DNA of 64,000 bases from Anseranas semipalmata (taxonomy: Eukaryota; Chordata; Aves; Anseriformes; Anseranatidae), in assembly GCA_013399115.1 (NCBI GenBank), contig VXAA01003394.1:1-64000 (forward strand). The letters are read 5' to 3'. The translations under genes were made by a program, and so were the position numbers. Each line of letters starts with the position of its first letter. The first letter of the stretch is position 1. The notes under the pieces are model-generated. The model did no database searches. It was given only the letters and a program-made list of their open reading frames with translations, and was not told the origin of the DNA. Shown here in pieces: positions 22,749 to 34,964 of this stretch.

Positions 22749-24776
22749 CTAATGAAGATGTGCATACAACTAAGGATGTACACAGTTGCTGTTCAATGGA
22801 GGCTTTGGTGTGTGTTACAGCATGCACAATATTTTGGAAGTAATAGCCTTCTCCAGTAGCATATATTAATAATTGCTAACCTACCACACAACTGATATTG
22901 GAGGTAAATTGACTTTATAGCTACTTTAAACAAATAATCTGGATTATTCTGCAATCCACCCCTATTTGGACATATCCCCTACTATTTTAAAGAATGGAGT
23001 AAAGATATCAGAGTCAGACTGAATTCTAGTCAGCCTTTCTTTTGTTTATCGGTTCTTCCTGTAGCCTAAAGCTTTGGCAACTTCCAGTGTATTCAAAAGC
23101 AAAGCAAAGCCCTCTTTTTATACTAAACATAACTCCTGATCTGGTGAAGAGTCACCAGCAGTGGGGGTTATTTTAATGGACATGCTGTATTACTTTAATC
23201 TAAGCCTTTCACCATCTGTTCTGCCTATAACAGTGAATGCAAAGAGAACATATTTTACATTTCAGGATTACATTAGTAAAAAGTAAGATAAAAGTGATTT
23301 AAAAGCATGCATATGTTCTTAGTACAATGCTGCCTGCATCTGTGATGTTTTTTCTCATGGTTAAGACACAAATCAAGAGGAAAGCTGCTAATGCTGATGT
23401 AGTGAAAGTTTTTCATGGAAAAGAGAACTCTGAGAGGGTTTCACTATATATTTAATGTTTCTAATGATAAAAACCTGAGTAGGCTGCCAGAAAATTAGAT
23501 AACTATAACATCTATTGTTTGAACATCTGGCAGTGTGTGTGGAGCAGGCTGACATTGCTGTGTATGACAGGATGAGTGCTCAGGCCAGTCAGACACCTGT
23601 AGGAATGAGAGGTCAGGCAAAAGAAAATCACCCGAGAAACATTACAATTGTCTACTGCCCCAATACACTTCCATGGGCTCCCTTAAGTAAGCTTTTCTTA
23701 GATATGGAATTGATATTTTCCTATTTCCCTTCTGAAGTTTTTCTTGGAGTAAAAGGAGCATCACTGATGGCCAATAGCTCCTTTCTGTGTCAGTGCTAAT
23801 ACTGCCGGTGTGCTCTCACTGCAAAGGTACACTAAATTAACACTTCAGAAGACATTTCTAGTATCTGGAGGTGGCAGTTCAGTTTCCAGGACCAGCTGGA
23901 GAAGCATTTAATTTATTTATTGTTGTTCTTTATGCTAGAAGATGATTCAGAAATCACTTGAAGTGATCTCAGATGTTGCCTAGCTGAAGAAGTTCTTCAT
24001 CATGTTTAAGTTCTGTCTGCTGGTTAAACTTTGTCAAAAAACAAAACCTATAAATTCTACCTGAGAGGAGTCAGAGGGCAAAAACTAGCAGAAAGGAAAA
24101 CATTTCTGGTGAGGTAGGACAGGGATTAAAGAAAAAAAAATGTTTTCACTAATTTTAATTGGCCAGAATTTTCATTAAATCTAATTCTGTTTTCTATGGT
24201 CTTTCATCACTTGACATATGGGAGCCTAATTCTGACTTGAGAGATAGTGTTTCTACTCCCATTTCAGCAAAGCAGTATCTTTGATCATCCTTTCATTTCT
24301 CCCCCCATCAACTTGTCATGCATGCCCGTATTTGGAGTCTCCACCTGTCAACATCAGATTCCCAGAAGAGGCAGGCGTAGGACTGCAGCAGTAGAGGCAG
24401 CTTGATGATGCCAAACTGAGATGTGATTAGCTTTAAAGGGAATTGGAGTTAGACATATTTTTGGCCTATGTCTGCTAAGTTCTACCTTAAGAGTAAGCAC
24501 TCATATCAAACATTGGTAGACAATGTAGGCCACACACAATTCACTGTGTTAATTTAATTCTGTCCATGGCCTAGCAGCTGCTACAGGTCAGATCTCAAAT
24601 AATCATCATTTACATCAAGTACAAAGAATATGCATGAAGTATTGTTGGTCTTGACTACATGATTATATGACATTACATGGTGCATTTCTGACACACTGAG
24701 CATGTATGCTTTGAAAAGTTTTCCCATTCTTGGAAAGGCCTGTAGAATTGAATCCTTTGTGGTTAGGTCTAAGATT

Positions 24777-24791
24777 AAAAAAAAAAAAAAA
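24777..24791 (+). repeat. Poly(A) tract
   Basis: Run of 15 A bases, at the left edge of a long AT-rich stretch. Confidence 0.9.
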
Positions 24792-24899
24792 GGGCAATTT
24801 TTCAGTTAAATGAGGATATTCCCCTCAAAGGAAGCTAAGTTGGACCCTGATGTATCCTTAGAAACAGAGAACTGGTAGAAGAATACTTATTAGAGCCAA

Positions 24900-25350
24900 A
24901 TGAAATTCAGAATTTTCATTTTGAAAAAATCTTTGGCATTTATTGCCATCATAAATTGTAAAAAATTTGAACATTCATAACAAAATTATTGGAAATTAAT
25001 TTTCCTTGTTCTTCTCATAAAAGAAGTACATATTTTTAGTTTTGTTTTTAATAAGAAAATAAATCAACTTTGAACATTTTTATACCTAGATTTATGTTTA
25101 TATTATCTTCTATTTCTGTTTAAGTTTTTAAATTAAAAAAATCGGTTTATAAAAATCAAATCCAAATCCAAAAATACTGCTAAAAATAATTCTAAAAATA
25201 AGAACAGGTACAAAAATAGTTTTTTGTTCTGTGAATTGCCATTTTAACTAAAATTTAATATTAAAATGTTGTTAATCATTTCTAATTATTTTTAATTGTA
25301 AACTTCATTTTGTCTATATATTTTGTCAAAAAGTTTACTGCAATTCAGTA
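24900..25350. other. Extremely AT-rich stretch
   Basis: Sequence composed mostly of A/T runs (tttttagttttgtttttaat, aattaaaaaaatcggttta and similar), with hardly any CpG and no open frame. Such tracts can act as matrix attachment regions or be decayed repeats; neither can be shown here. Confidence 0.5.
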
Positions 25351-27133
25351 TTTATAAAGATGTCTTTGTGACTAAGCAGTTTGAAGACATTAGATCTGAA
25401 TGGATAATAGAAGAGTTCCACGTCCCAATAGGTCACATAACATTATGATGGCTGAATAAAGTTCCTAGTTAACTTATGTTGAGTTATCGGCATTTAAAAG
25501 AGCTCTTTTGTGGCTATGTGACTATCTTACCTGCATTCGCAATCGGATTTATTCTTTCATTATTAAAGCTTTGCAACGAATATGGTGGTACTCGCTTGCT
25601 GGCTTCCTCCATATCTACCAGTAGTTTTTTTGCCTACAGGTATTCTTTTGTCAACTAATAAAAAAATATAACTGAGCTCTTCAAAGCCACGGCCCTTTCT
25701 TTCTTGCCTTTAAATAGCCTATCTTGTTAACAAACAGTATTCACAAATATGAACTGGAATACTGAAGAAATACCCAATTAAATGCCAAAACCGAAGTAGT
25801 TCCACTACTGATGTTGCACAGATGGTTTAAGTTTCTGTAAGTCAAACATCTGGTCAGTACTTTTGAGTGGTAAGTGCATAAAACCTTGATCCTGGCTGAT
25901 AATGAGGAGTTTCATAGCAACTCAATCTAATGAAAAGGAAAGTAAACTTATGTTTTCAGGAGAGAGGCCTAATGCCTATTAAAAGAAAAGGCAGAGTGGG
26001 CATCTGGAAGGTGAGTGGTTGAATGGGAGAATTCCAAGGTTTCATGCTGTAATACATTGATTTGTGACATGAGTATGCGGTACTGAGGAGGTGAGCATGT
26101 ACAGCTTTGGTCTCATCCCACTCCATAATCATGGGTGAAATTGATTTAAAGATGTTCCATGAAGTTTGACAGTTCCAATAAACAAAAAGATTAAAAAAAC
26201 GAGATAGCTAAGTCCTAGGAGGTTTAATAAGCATTTGTTTTTTTCCAAAAGGTATCCAAAAATTTAAAACATACATTAAGAATATCTAGAAATATGCAAA
26301 ATTGTACTTAACCCTTACTTCTGTCAAAACAAATGTTCATGCTCCTATTCTGTCTGCTTTTCCAGCTGCCTGATAGTTTCTTCTGTGTTTGGAGGGCTCT
26401 GTTTAAGTGAGGATACGAAAATGCACACTCTGCCTGCTTTGGCTAACAGTTGCCTTTTCTGGCAAATAGTTGCAGGATTTTGCTTGTTCCCACATTGCAA
26501 CAGATCTGTGATTTTTAGCTTCCTACTGATCTGCCATCACTTTGGAACTTTACTCTATAGTAGCACTAGGAGTCCCAGTATCTACAGGAAGCTTTATTTT
26601 CCCTAATAATAAGTGGAAAGAAGTTCCAAGATATCCCAGGTAAGGAAAAAAGTGTGGGAAAGAGGTGGGACCATTGGAAAAAGAACTTGCAAACACATTC
26701 AGTTTCAATTCGACATGAGAGAATGCTGTGGGATTGGTGTTATTTTAAAAGCATTTTGCAGAGGAGCCTTACAGCACCATTGCTGCACATAAGCACTGGC
26801 TTTCAAAGCAATAAGAAAAACGTGGACATATTAAAAAAATATTGAATTACAACATTGATGTTGGTGATCCTAATATCACACATCATAAAGGAGACGGCTA
26901 TTAAGGGTTGACATGGGATATTTTAGACTTTCATGAGGTCTGTCCTGTCATCTGTGAGCTCATTACAGGGTGTTATACAGGAAAGGATGAGGAGTCCAAT
27001 CAGAAGGTGCAGATGTGTGGGCATGCTCATGGAAAACGCCCTGTCACATGCATACTCTCTGTCTTTTCAGTGCAGATACTTGCAGATTTCATCCAGGCCT
27101 AGTAATTTCCCTACTGCTTCTCTTGTTTTGCAG

Positions 27134-27539
27134 TATTCTGGATTTCACACCGAGAGATCTGAATCTGACCACGACAGCCAGTGGGGTGGGAGCCCCCTGA
27201 CCGATACGGCTTCTCCCCAGCTGCTGGAGCCCACGGACAGACCGAGCTCCCAGCACCACGATGTCTCCTGTGCCTACAGACAGTACTCAGACCGCAGTGC
27301 TCTCTGCTATGGTTTTGCACTTGACCACTCCAGGCTGAGTGACGACAGACATTTCCATACTCAGGCCTGTGAAGGAGGCAGATGTGAAGCTGGCAGATAC
27401 TTCCTTGGCACACCGCAGCCTGGGAGGGAAGGCTGGTGGGGCTCTCGGTCGGCCTTGCCCCTGACTAAGTCGTCCCCCGAAAGCAGAGAAGCTTATGAAA
27501 ACAGTATGCCCCACATAACTTCAGTGCACAGGATACATG
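27134..27539 (+). CDS. SIM1: SIM1 coding exon (second from last): first part of SIM_C domain
   Basis: A strong acceptor (a pyrimidine tract ending ttttgcag at 27133) and a consensus donor gtaaga at 27540 bound 406 bases, which is 135 codons plus one base. The exon enters in phase 0 directly after PYPQ of the previous exon, so the join reads [21 protein letters not shown]. It leaves after the G of a glycine codon completed by the next exon. The product is part of the Single-minded C-terminal region (SIM_C), a mostly unstructured, serine-rich stretch that modulates SIM1 transcriptional activity. Recognisable SIM1 landmarks are [15 protein letters not shown], a [10 protein letters not shown] segment, a cysteine- and histidine-containing stretch [17 protein letters not shown], and [15 protein letters not shown] near the end. 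The open frame runs about 200 bases upstream into the intron, but the splice site and homology set the boundary. The exon is intact. Confidence 0.95.
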
Positions 27540-30304
27540 GTAAGAGATAATAGGATTTGCAGAAGTGGCACCGTCTCAGATAAAGCAACAGTTTTCGAAG
27601 TCGTGACGTAAACACGCAGCTCTCTATGTGAGACAGAGGAAAAGATGCATGTCCTTGTCTCTGAGATCATGTGTATGGAAATGAGGAATAGTTACAATTC
27701 AAGTTGTTTAACAGTCTGGTTTACATACAGCAAAATATAATTTGCTGTGTATTTTTTAATCTGTGAAATTAAGGTGGGAACGTCTGATTGGTGAGATCTA
27801 AAGGTTGGTCTTGAAAATATGAGTAAAATGATACACTTGATAGAAGAGCATTATTTTTTCACCTTAAAATCAAGCTACTTTGGATAGAACATATTTAGCA
27901 CAAAATTAGCTATAACTACACCCAACCTGTATATATGTGCATGTGTGTGTATACACTACTTATTACTAGATTCAGTAAGATTTGCTGTTTATTCTTATTC
28001 AAAATTGGCAACTCAAATTAACATTTGCTCTTGGTTTCAGACATGTATACCCACCTGTAATTCTTAGTTGATTTGAGTCTCTCCATCTTTTCAGCACCAA
28101 ACCTGAAGCCTTGCTTGGTGTCTGACAGGTTGCACCCTCAGTGTATTAGCACAGATTCAGAAACTGATAAAAAATTCACAGGTAAAAACTGATCTTGTGA
28201 TAAAACTGATAAATCCAAAGGTCTGTAGGTTTAAAGGGTAGGCTGAGAGTTGAAAGACTGCAGCTGCCTCCAAAATCAGAGCTAAAAGTTGTAAGGGTAG
28301 GTGTAACATAAAGTAATGCTTTTCTACTAAAATAATCTGTCAAACATAGATTGTATCTAAAGAACTCATAAGAGCTAATTAAATTAGCACAGTTCCGTCG
28401 ACTTGCAGAATGAGGCTTTTGGAATTCAAGAAGAGCAAGTTCTAGGAAATAGAGGAAAAATGATGAAAGAAAGGAAGCCCTTAGTTTTGTTGATCAATAC
28501 TGTTCTGTACTTTTCCTGTTAAAACACACCTCCTTCCTTGTGTCTGTTCTGTTCTTCTGTCATATTTGTGTTTATCTATATTTTTCCCTGAAAAATGAAT
28601 ATCATACAGAGATAAAAATGCAATGGTGTTAAATATTTATTCCATAATTTTATTAAGGATAATCAATGCAAGTGGATAATAGAATTTGATTTTTGTTTGT
28701 TCCTTAGCTTTGCTGTAATACCAAATGCTGCAATTCTTTTCATTATTGTATCAAGTCTTATATGTTGCTTCAGTGGGCCTTCAGTCTGCATGTAGCTTTG
28801 GAGTAAAACCTGACACATTAGTCTCGATTCAGGAGAGGAACACCTCAGTTTCCCTTGAAAATGTGCCATTTCCATTTTGCTCTATGCAGTTCAAAGCTTT
28901 CACAAATGAAACCCTTTTTGATGATTGTATGTGAACTTTGCTGTCAGAGCAGTTTCTTTGGGCACAGAACAATTTCTTCCTTTTCTGTTCTTTTAGAGTA
29001 TCTTCTGGTAGTTCTGGCTTCTGATCACCTGACACTTGGATGGCCAGTATGGGAGGCCCTGGATGTTGCCTATGATCCCATGCATTTCTGGTCACCCTTG
29101 GGAAGTCCTGTGCACTGTAGATATTGTCCGTGCAGTGAGACAAACAGAGCACGTGGTGTGGAGCTGCTGACAGCCCCAAGTAGCAGGGGAGCTACTTGTG
29201 CGAATCTGAAAATGGTTTTCCTTAGACCAGTCTTATCAACCAACCCAATGGGTGCCGTCCCCAGAGTGGACTTTTTATGTGCTAAGGCAAAGGCATCGCT
29301 AAGTAATTTATGCAAGTCCAACATGTGCCCTCCTGTGTGCACGTCTCTCAGCAAATCCTTTGTCAAGGCTTTTATTATAGTGTCTCCTTAGTTGGCTGTT
29401 CAGGTGTGGGGGTCATTCACTTTCTTCCTAGTGAGGATTTGACAGGTCTGATTCTGTCCTTTCAGCTACATGCAAGCTGAACACCTTCTCTGATATGTCT
29501 ATGGGCCTTATTATTTAAAGAGAGGTAAGAATAGTTATATTTTCCTGTTCTCATAGTTTTATACAGCAAACATCTATGCATTGGGAAATGACATCACATT
29601 TTTTTCCAGTGAACCTGTCTAATAGTGGTGTTCTCATGCTTCTTGAGAAGGATAACTGTTTTACTGCTTCTGCTTGTTTATTGTCATGTAGCCTGTGTAA
29701 AGCCACTACAGGGCCAGAAACTATTCCACAATGCTTTCACTATGATTTACCTCCTGGAAAGGACTAAGAAGGCACATTCAAATGATGTACACTTGTAATT
29801 CCTTGAGATTTTAGTTTTCACCAAAGTCCCAATTCAGTCTGACTTGATGCAAAGATGTTGATGCAAAGGTGCCATGAAGGGTTGGGGGCCTAAACATTGG
29901 AGTAAAGTGCAATTCAAGATGCCCTAGGGTATCCTGCCTGGCCACTAGCTGCTCTGGAAGATACAGAGCTCCCGTAGAGTCTGTGTCATACCTGCTGGGC
30001 CTATGCAGGTGCTTGGTTACCCTAGAGCATCTCACACGGCACTAGATTTCTGTGTTTAGGTGAATAGATCTCTCCTTTTTGTGTATTTTCAACTGTTACT
30101 TGTTCCACGTACAGAATGACACTGGAAACTAGAGGTTGTCACTGAAAAGCAAGGGGTCTACCGTGGCAATTTCTGGTGACTTTGTCATGAGTCACTTGCC
30201 TATTTCTTGGTTTTCTGTCTGCAAAATGAGGTTCAGAGTACTTGTTCTTTAAGATTGCTTGCCTCCTTCAACTTCAATGCTTGTCCCCTTTCTCTCTTTC
30301 TTAG
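27540..30304 (+). other. SIM1: SIM1 last intron (2765 bases)
   Basis: Starts with the consensus donor gtaaga and ends in a pyrimidine tract plus ttag. It contains a TG/TA-rich patch at about 27930-27955, an isolated 178-codon open frame at 28855-29391 that resembles nothing I know and has overlapping open frames on the opposite strand, and an imperfect inverted repeat around 29919-30030 (ccctagggtatcc against ggttaccctagag). Confidence 0.85.
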
Positions 30305-31035
30305 GGAGAGGACACTGGGATGAGGACAGTGTCGTTAGCTCGCCTGATCCTGGCTCTGCCAGTGAATCAGGGGACCGATATCGCACTGAGCAGTATCAGA
30401 GCAGCCCACACGAGCCCAGCAAAATTGAAACTCTAATAAGAGCCACCCAGCAAATGATTAAAGAGGAAGAAAACAGACTACAGCTACGGAAAACGACCCC
30501 CGATCCACTGGTCTCCATTAACGGCACGGGGAAGAAGCACGCTATCTGTTTTGCAAACTACCCTCAGCAGCAGCTGGCAGGGGACGTCTGCCGTGTCCCA
30601 GTGGTTGCCAACACTCCTCCCTGTGAACACATCCAGCAGCGAGATGGAAAGATTATGAGCCCACATGAAAATGACTATGACAACAGCCCCACAACACTGT
30701 CTAGGATAAGCAGCCCCAGTTCTGACCGAATATCAAAATCTAGTTTGGTACTAGCTAAAGACTACCTGCATTCAGACATGTCCCCTCATCAAACCCCAGG
30801 GGACCACCCAGCAGCTTCTCCAAATTATTACAGCTCCCACAGGCAGTACTTTGATAAGCATGCTTACACATTAACTGGATATGCCCTGGAGCATCTATAT
30901 GACACTGAAACCATTAGAAACTATTCACTAGGCTGTAATGGATCACACTTTGATGTGACTTCTCACTTAAGGATGCAGCAAGATCCAGCACAAGGACACA
31001 AGGGGACATCCGTTATAATAACCAATGGAAGCTGA
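30305..31035 (+). CDS. SIM1: SIM1 last coding exon: rest of SIM_C domain and stop
   Basis: The acceptor is a long pyrimidine tract ending cttag at 30304. The first two bases complete the glycine split with the previous exon ([11 protein letters not shown]), and 243 codons follow, ending in TGA at 31033-31035. The sequence shows hallmark SIM1 segments: [18 protein letters not shown], a conserved helical-looking stretch [39 protein letters not shown], the tyrosine-rich [20 protein letters not shown], and the terminus [10 protein letters not shown]. The last ten residues match the vertebrate SIM1 C terminus as I know it. This region is thought to have weak or context-dependent transactivation, in contrast to the repressive C terminus of SIM2. 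With the two preceding exons it gives about 433 residues, in line with a 766-residue human protein if about 333 residues lie upstream. An upstream ATG at 30259 is in frame but intronic, so it is not a start. Confidence 0.96.
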
Positions 31036-31800
31036 CACTTTTTTCTAAAAACTTTTGTGCTTTAAAAAATAACCTTTGAGATCTAATTGGAAGATATTGT
31101 ATGTTTTCATGCCCTTGTCGCTACCAGCATTTGATATACCACAGTGCACTAGAGAATAACCTAAGGTTTGGGGGGATAAGTTAGTTAACAAACGTTACTT
31201 TTAAAAAATAAAAATGCACTGGCATGCAGGGTTAGAGGGAATGGAGCTAAACTCAAAGTTGGTGCCATGCGAGGTGAAAGAGGTCTAGGTAGGGAGCACT
31301 TGGGCAGGCTAGCAGAGCAATTTATGCACATTATGTAAGAGGTGGTTGTTTGGAAACACTGCCAAGGGCAGACCTTGTGAACTGCATGTGCCCCACATGT
31401 TCCAGCCAACAAAACTGCTATGCACTCTTAACACAGAAAGTTGGAGTGTGTTCCTTCGAAATACACATCAAAATGTGTACTTCTGGTGATCTTTTTATTC
31501 CCTAAAAGCCAAGTGTGTTATACTGTTCCATGGTATAAAGCATCCATGGCTAACCAGTACAAAAACAGAAAGGGAAGAAAGAAGAAAGAACTCCTCCAAA
31601 TGTGTTATTTCCTTGTGTACCCACATGCACAGCTATTTACATACACTTGATTTGAAAAGAGTCAAATGAGCAGTATCCTTACAATTAGCGTGATCAAATA
31701 TTTACTTCTACTGTATTAAAAGAAAGAAAGAGGGCCTTTCTCGGTGCAGTTTTGAGAAATGCATAGGTCTTGGTTGTCTTAATAAAGACATGGGAGATTG
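31036..31800 (+). other. SIM1: Probable SIM1 3' untranslated region
   Basis: The sequence after the SIM1 stop is AT-rich, without a long open frame in the sense of the gene, and holds two AATAAA hexamers, at 31207-31212 and 31781-31786. The second is followed within 40 bases by a GT/T-rich stretch, as expected of a cleavage site. An ancient CR1 LINE remnant is recognisable from about 32.76 kb, so I infer the UTR ends before it. Transcripts extending further through the repeats cannot be excluded from sequence alone. Confidence 0.5.
31781..31786 (+). promoter_or_regulatory. SIM1: Candidate SIM1 polyadenylation signal (AATAAA)
   Basis: A canonical AATAAA lies 746 bases after the stop codon. 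The sequence about 17-35 bases downstream contains gattgtcctcatattttt, a plausible GU/U-rich element. The earlier hexamer at 31207-31212 lies only 172 bases after the stop and lacks a clear downstream GT-rich element, so this one is preferred. Confidence 0.4.
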
Positions 31801-32027
31801 TCCTCATATTTTTGAAAGGTTGCACAAGAAGGGAAGTGGAGTGAAATGGAAGAAAATCACTGGGAGAAACAGGGAGAATAGGCTGGAATTAGGAGTGGTC
31901 CAAGATAAAAACATTTAACCCTATGGCTATGTATGCCATTTAGTAATAATTACAACATAAAGCGGTTATAAGTGGCCAAATAATTAAGAATTAATTTGAA
32001 ACACAGAAGAAACTCAATAGAATCAGA

Positions 32028-32044
32028 TTTTTTTTTTTTTTTTT
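32028..32044 (+). repeat. Poly(T) tract
   Basis: Run of 17 T bases downstream of SIM1. Confidence 0.9.
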
Positions 32045-32759
32045 CTGTAAAATACAAAGGTAACTGCATAAGTATAAGAATATGGCAAGGACAGACAAAA
32101 ACTCTTTGTTGGTTCATGCTAATTTTGATAAAGTTTTGGAGTAAATTAAGAAGGTATAGAAGATTGTAAGCACTCTGATATACAGTGAAGTAATCAGTAT
32201 GACTTTGAAAAAGGAATATATATTCTTTTCTTTCTTACAGCAGAAAATGTAATGGATAGCAGAACATATTATGAATTTCAAAATCAGTCATATGTACATA
32301 AAAAAATACTGAAGGAAATCAGGGTTCCAAGAAATTCAGTTGCGTTACAAATGTTGATATTATTGTGGCCTGTCCTAGAGTTATAGAAGACATCAAAAGA
32401 GGCAGAGAAACTTTTTGCAATTTTTAATAATCTCATGAACAAAGAGTCACTAATTGATTGGAAAAGAGTCTATTAAAAACATATGCTAAAAAAGTAAAAT
32501 AGGGTGTTTGTAGGCACAATTACTAGACTTGTCCTTCTTTGTATGGCATTTATATGATGTCTCAAAGTTGACTGCGACAGGAGCAGGACCACCACTCCTT
32601 ACTATACCAAAGTGGAGGTAAGGGGACTTGAGGAGGTTACTAAAATGAAATTAGCACTAAGTCTAGCTTCATTTGTAACATTAAGAATTTTGACATATGG
32701 GATTGAGTCATCAATGGGACTAAATATAAACCAGCATGCTACGGGTGGGTTAAAAATAT

Positions 32760-33290
32760 CTATTTTCAAATAAAACTAATCAGAAGCAAAAGCTAAATAA
32801 TAACATTATAAGCCACGTAAGTAGGGATGTACTTGAAAGTAGAGGAAATTACCTCTCTGAACTTGAAATATTGTGTACAGTTCTGATCACTCCAAGGCAG
32901 ATTGTGAATCTTGAATTGAGTAGTACCTTACTCCATAAGCAATCTCTGTTGACTGCAGTATGATCACTCCTGGTGAAATGTACGTTGAACACAAGGAAGA
33001 GCAACACAGTCTGGTCTTTATTATCTAGAGCTCATAATAGAAAAGGTGGAGCAGAGCTCAGCAGAAAGATAAAGAGGCTGAAAGATCTAATAAAAACTTT
33101 AAATAAACTGGGTCTGTCATCTTTGTAAGGGAGAAAAGTAAGGGGGAATGTCACTGGTGTGCACCAAGCTCTGCACAGAGGAGAGATAAATAATGGTCTA
33201 AAACTATTTGAACTAGCGACAGAAATGAGAGACAGGGCATTGAATGTTAGCCAAGACAAAATGAGAACAAAATGATTTGGCAAGAAGCAT
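32760..33290 (+). mobile_element. Ancient CR1-type LINE fragment
   Basis: The + strand reads gaggaaattacctctctgaa, then cttgaaatattgtgtacagt and tctgatcactcc, the ancient CR1 ORF2 segment for LYLALVRPHLEYCVQFWSP. Further on it reads like the KRLKELGLSSLEKRR segment (aaactgggtctgtcatcttt, gggagaaaagtaaggggga) and a GVEKV-like region. Many indels and stops. It may start earlier, from about 31.9 kb, where similarity is too weak to call. Confidence 0.55.
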
Positions 33291-33344
33291 ATTTGACTAA
33301 CTGCCAAATGAATAACAAAGGTCATAAAGAGAAGCAGCTAGAGA

Positions 33345-33363
33345 TTTTTGTTTGTTTGTTTGT
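33345..33363 (+). repeat. (TTTG)n microsatellite
   Basis: Four tttg units. Confidence 0.85.
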
Positions 33364-33364
33364 C

Positions 33365-34960
33365 TTAAGATAAAAACAAGGCAAATAATTGAGGGGAAGA
33401 AAAACATTGACCACTGCTAACTCAGAGGAAGGAATGGACCAAAATGGATTTCTTTCAGCCCAACAATTGTATATATTCCTAAAGCATAGGAATGACAAAG
33501 TATTTTTGATAAATCTAGTTCTGGATACATATTTATTTCACCTATTCCTATGAATAATATGGATAAACTTGTATTTGGAATTTCATTGTACAGTATTAAA
33601 ATACAATTTGCAAAGCGAATTAGAGTAGAGGTACAAGGTATCATATTATCCCTACTAGTACATATAAAAATAAGTCTGTCAATATTATTTTGTATTACAG
33701 AGGAGTTTCCTAAACTGTTTGGAAGTATTGGATTTTGTTAGCACTCAAGTTTCTTGTGGTCACCAAGCACTCTTGTTCCCAAACTTTTAATTAGAAAGCA
33801 ATAGGCTTCTGCAGATCAGCTGCAGCACCCTGGCCGTGGCCTAATGGCCACAAGTAGAGAGGAGAGGACAGTTTGGCACTGTTGTATCTGCATCCTGACA
33901 GGCACTTTGGAAAAACAGAAGACTTATAAAGCAGACAGGCACGATATAGGATGCTTGTATACTATACGTTTTCATCTAGGAAAAAAGCCAGTGAGCTATG
34001 CAATAAAAAATCCCTGTCATTATTTACTTTAAGCCCAAAATAAAACTTTCCAAACTGTTGTTATCTATCCTATTTTTAACAGTCCCAGTCCACTACAGTG
34101 AGAAATGCAACAAAATGCACTGTAATACCTGATATATCAGTAGAGAGGTAGAAGGGTCTGCTCCTGCAGCCATGTTGTGCTACAAGCAAAGGCTGATGCT
34201 CACTTCCCTCCTGGGGTTTCAGTAACTGTTGCTCCTTACCACTTCAGTAGGGTCTCCTGGAGATAGATACCTTTTGTTAGCTAATTTGCTGTTCTGCTTC
34301 TTTAGATAGCCAGGAATTTCTTCTTAATTGACAGAAAGCATTGAATGTTGTAAACATAGACTCTGCATGCTACATACTACATGAATGCAAGTTTGCAATC
34401 TTAATTATAGCATATAATATCACTGCAGCTCATATAACATGTATTTTTCAATATGGTATAAAGCTTATTTTTTCCATTGCATATTTATTTAATTCAAATT
34501 TTTGTTTAGTATCCTTCAAGGATATAGTCTTCTCTTTTTTCCCTTGCTTTTCTAAATCAAAAGAGTTATTTTGGACAATTGAACAATGCAAGGCATTTGT
34601 ACCAAATACATTTCAAATGTATCGTATTAGCTAAAGATTATCACTTTAAAGCAGGTATGTAGGTTGTGAATTGGTACAGGAACAATATAAATTGATGTGT
34701 TGCATCATTTCTCTAACATAAAAGAGTTTTGCTAGTAACACCAAATTAATATTTTGTAGCTATTCCAACTACAGAGTGACCACAGTTCTTTCAAACAATT
34801 TTTTTTTGTTGACATCAGTGGATGGTACATTATGATATTGGTGTATCTCTTTTACTTAAAGAGGCAAAAAAGCTTTCTCTTTTTTTATACAAAATTGCAC
34901 CCCAGAGGCATGGAGCTTGCAATTGTGGACAAATCTGCACAGCAATTCTTCAGTTAGAAG
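33365..34960. other. Intergenic block without genes
   Basis: AT-rich. Open frames up to 97 codons lack resemblance to proteins. No repeat family was recognised. Confidence 0.4.
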
Positions 34961-34964
34961 AAGA

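Larger units (their letters stand above)
19853..27133 (+). other. SIM1: SIM1 intron (7281 bases)
   Basis: Bounded by GT at 19853 and AG at 27132-27133. It contains a conserved-looking AT-rich stretch at about 20500-20760, a 36-base tandem duplication at 22460-22532, an (AT)n tract, a poly(A) tract at 24777-24791, and a very AT-rich segment at about 24900-25350. No additional exon with splice sites was recognised. Confidence 0.85.

Noticed and set aside
26933..27133. In-frame extension of the SIM1 exon at 27134 towards an upstream ATG
   Set aside because: A strong splice acceptor at 27133 and the homology both place the exon boundary there; the upstream part has no SIM1 similarity.
30259..30304. 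ATG start for the last SIM1 exon
   Set aside because: It is intronic: the pyrimidine tract and AG acceptor lie inside this stretch and the frame joins the previous exon at 30305.
31207..31212. First AATAAA after the SIM1 stop as the main poly(A) signal
   Set aside because: There is no clear GT-rich downstream element and it lies in an A-run; the later hexamer fits better.
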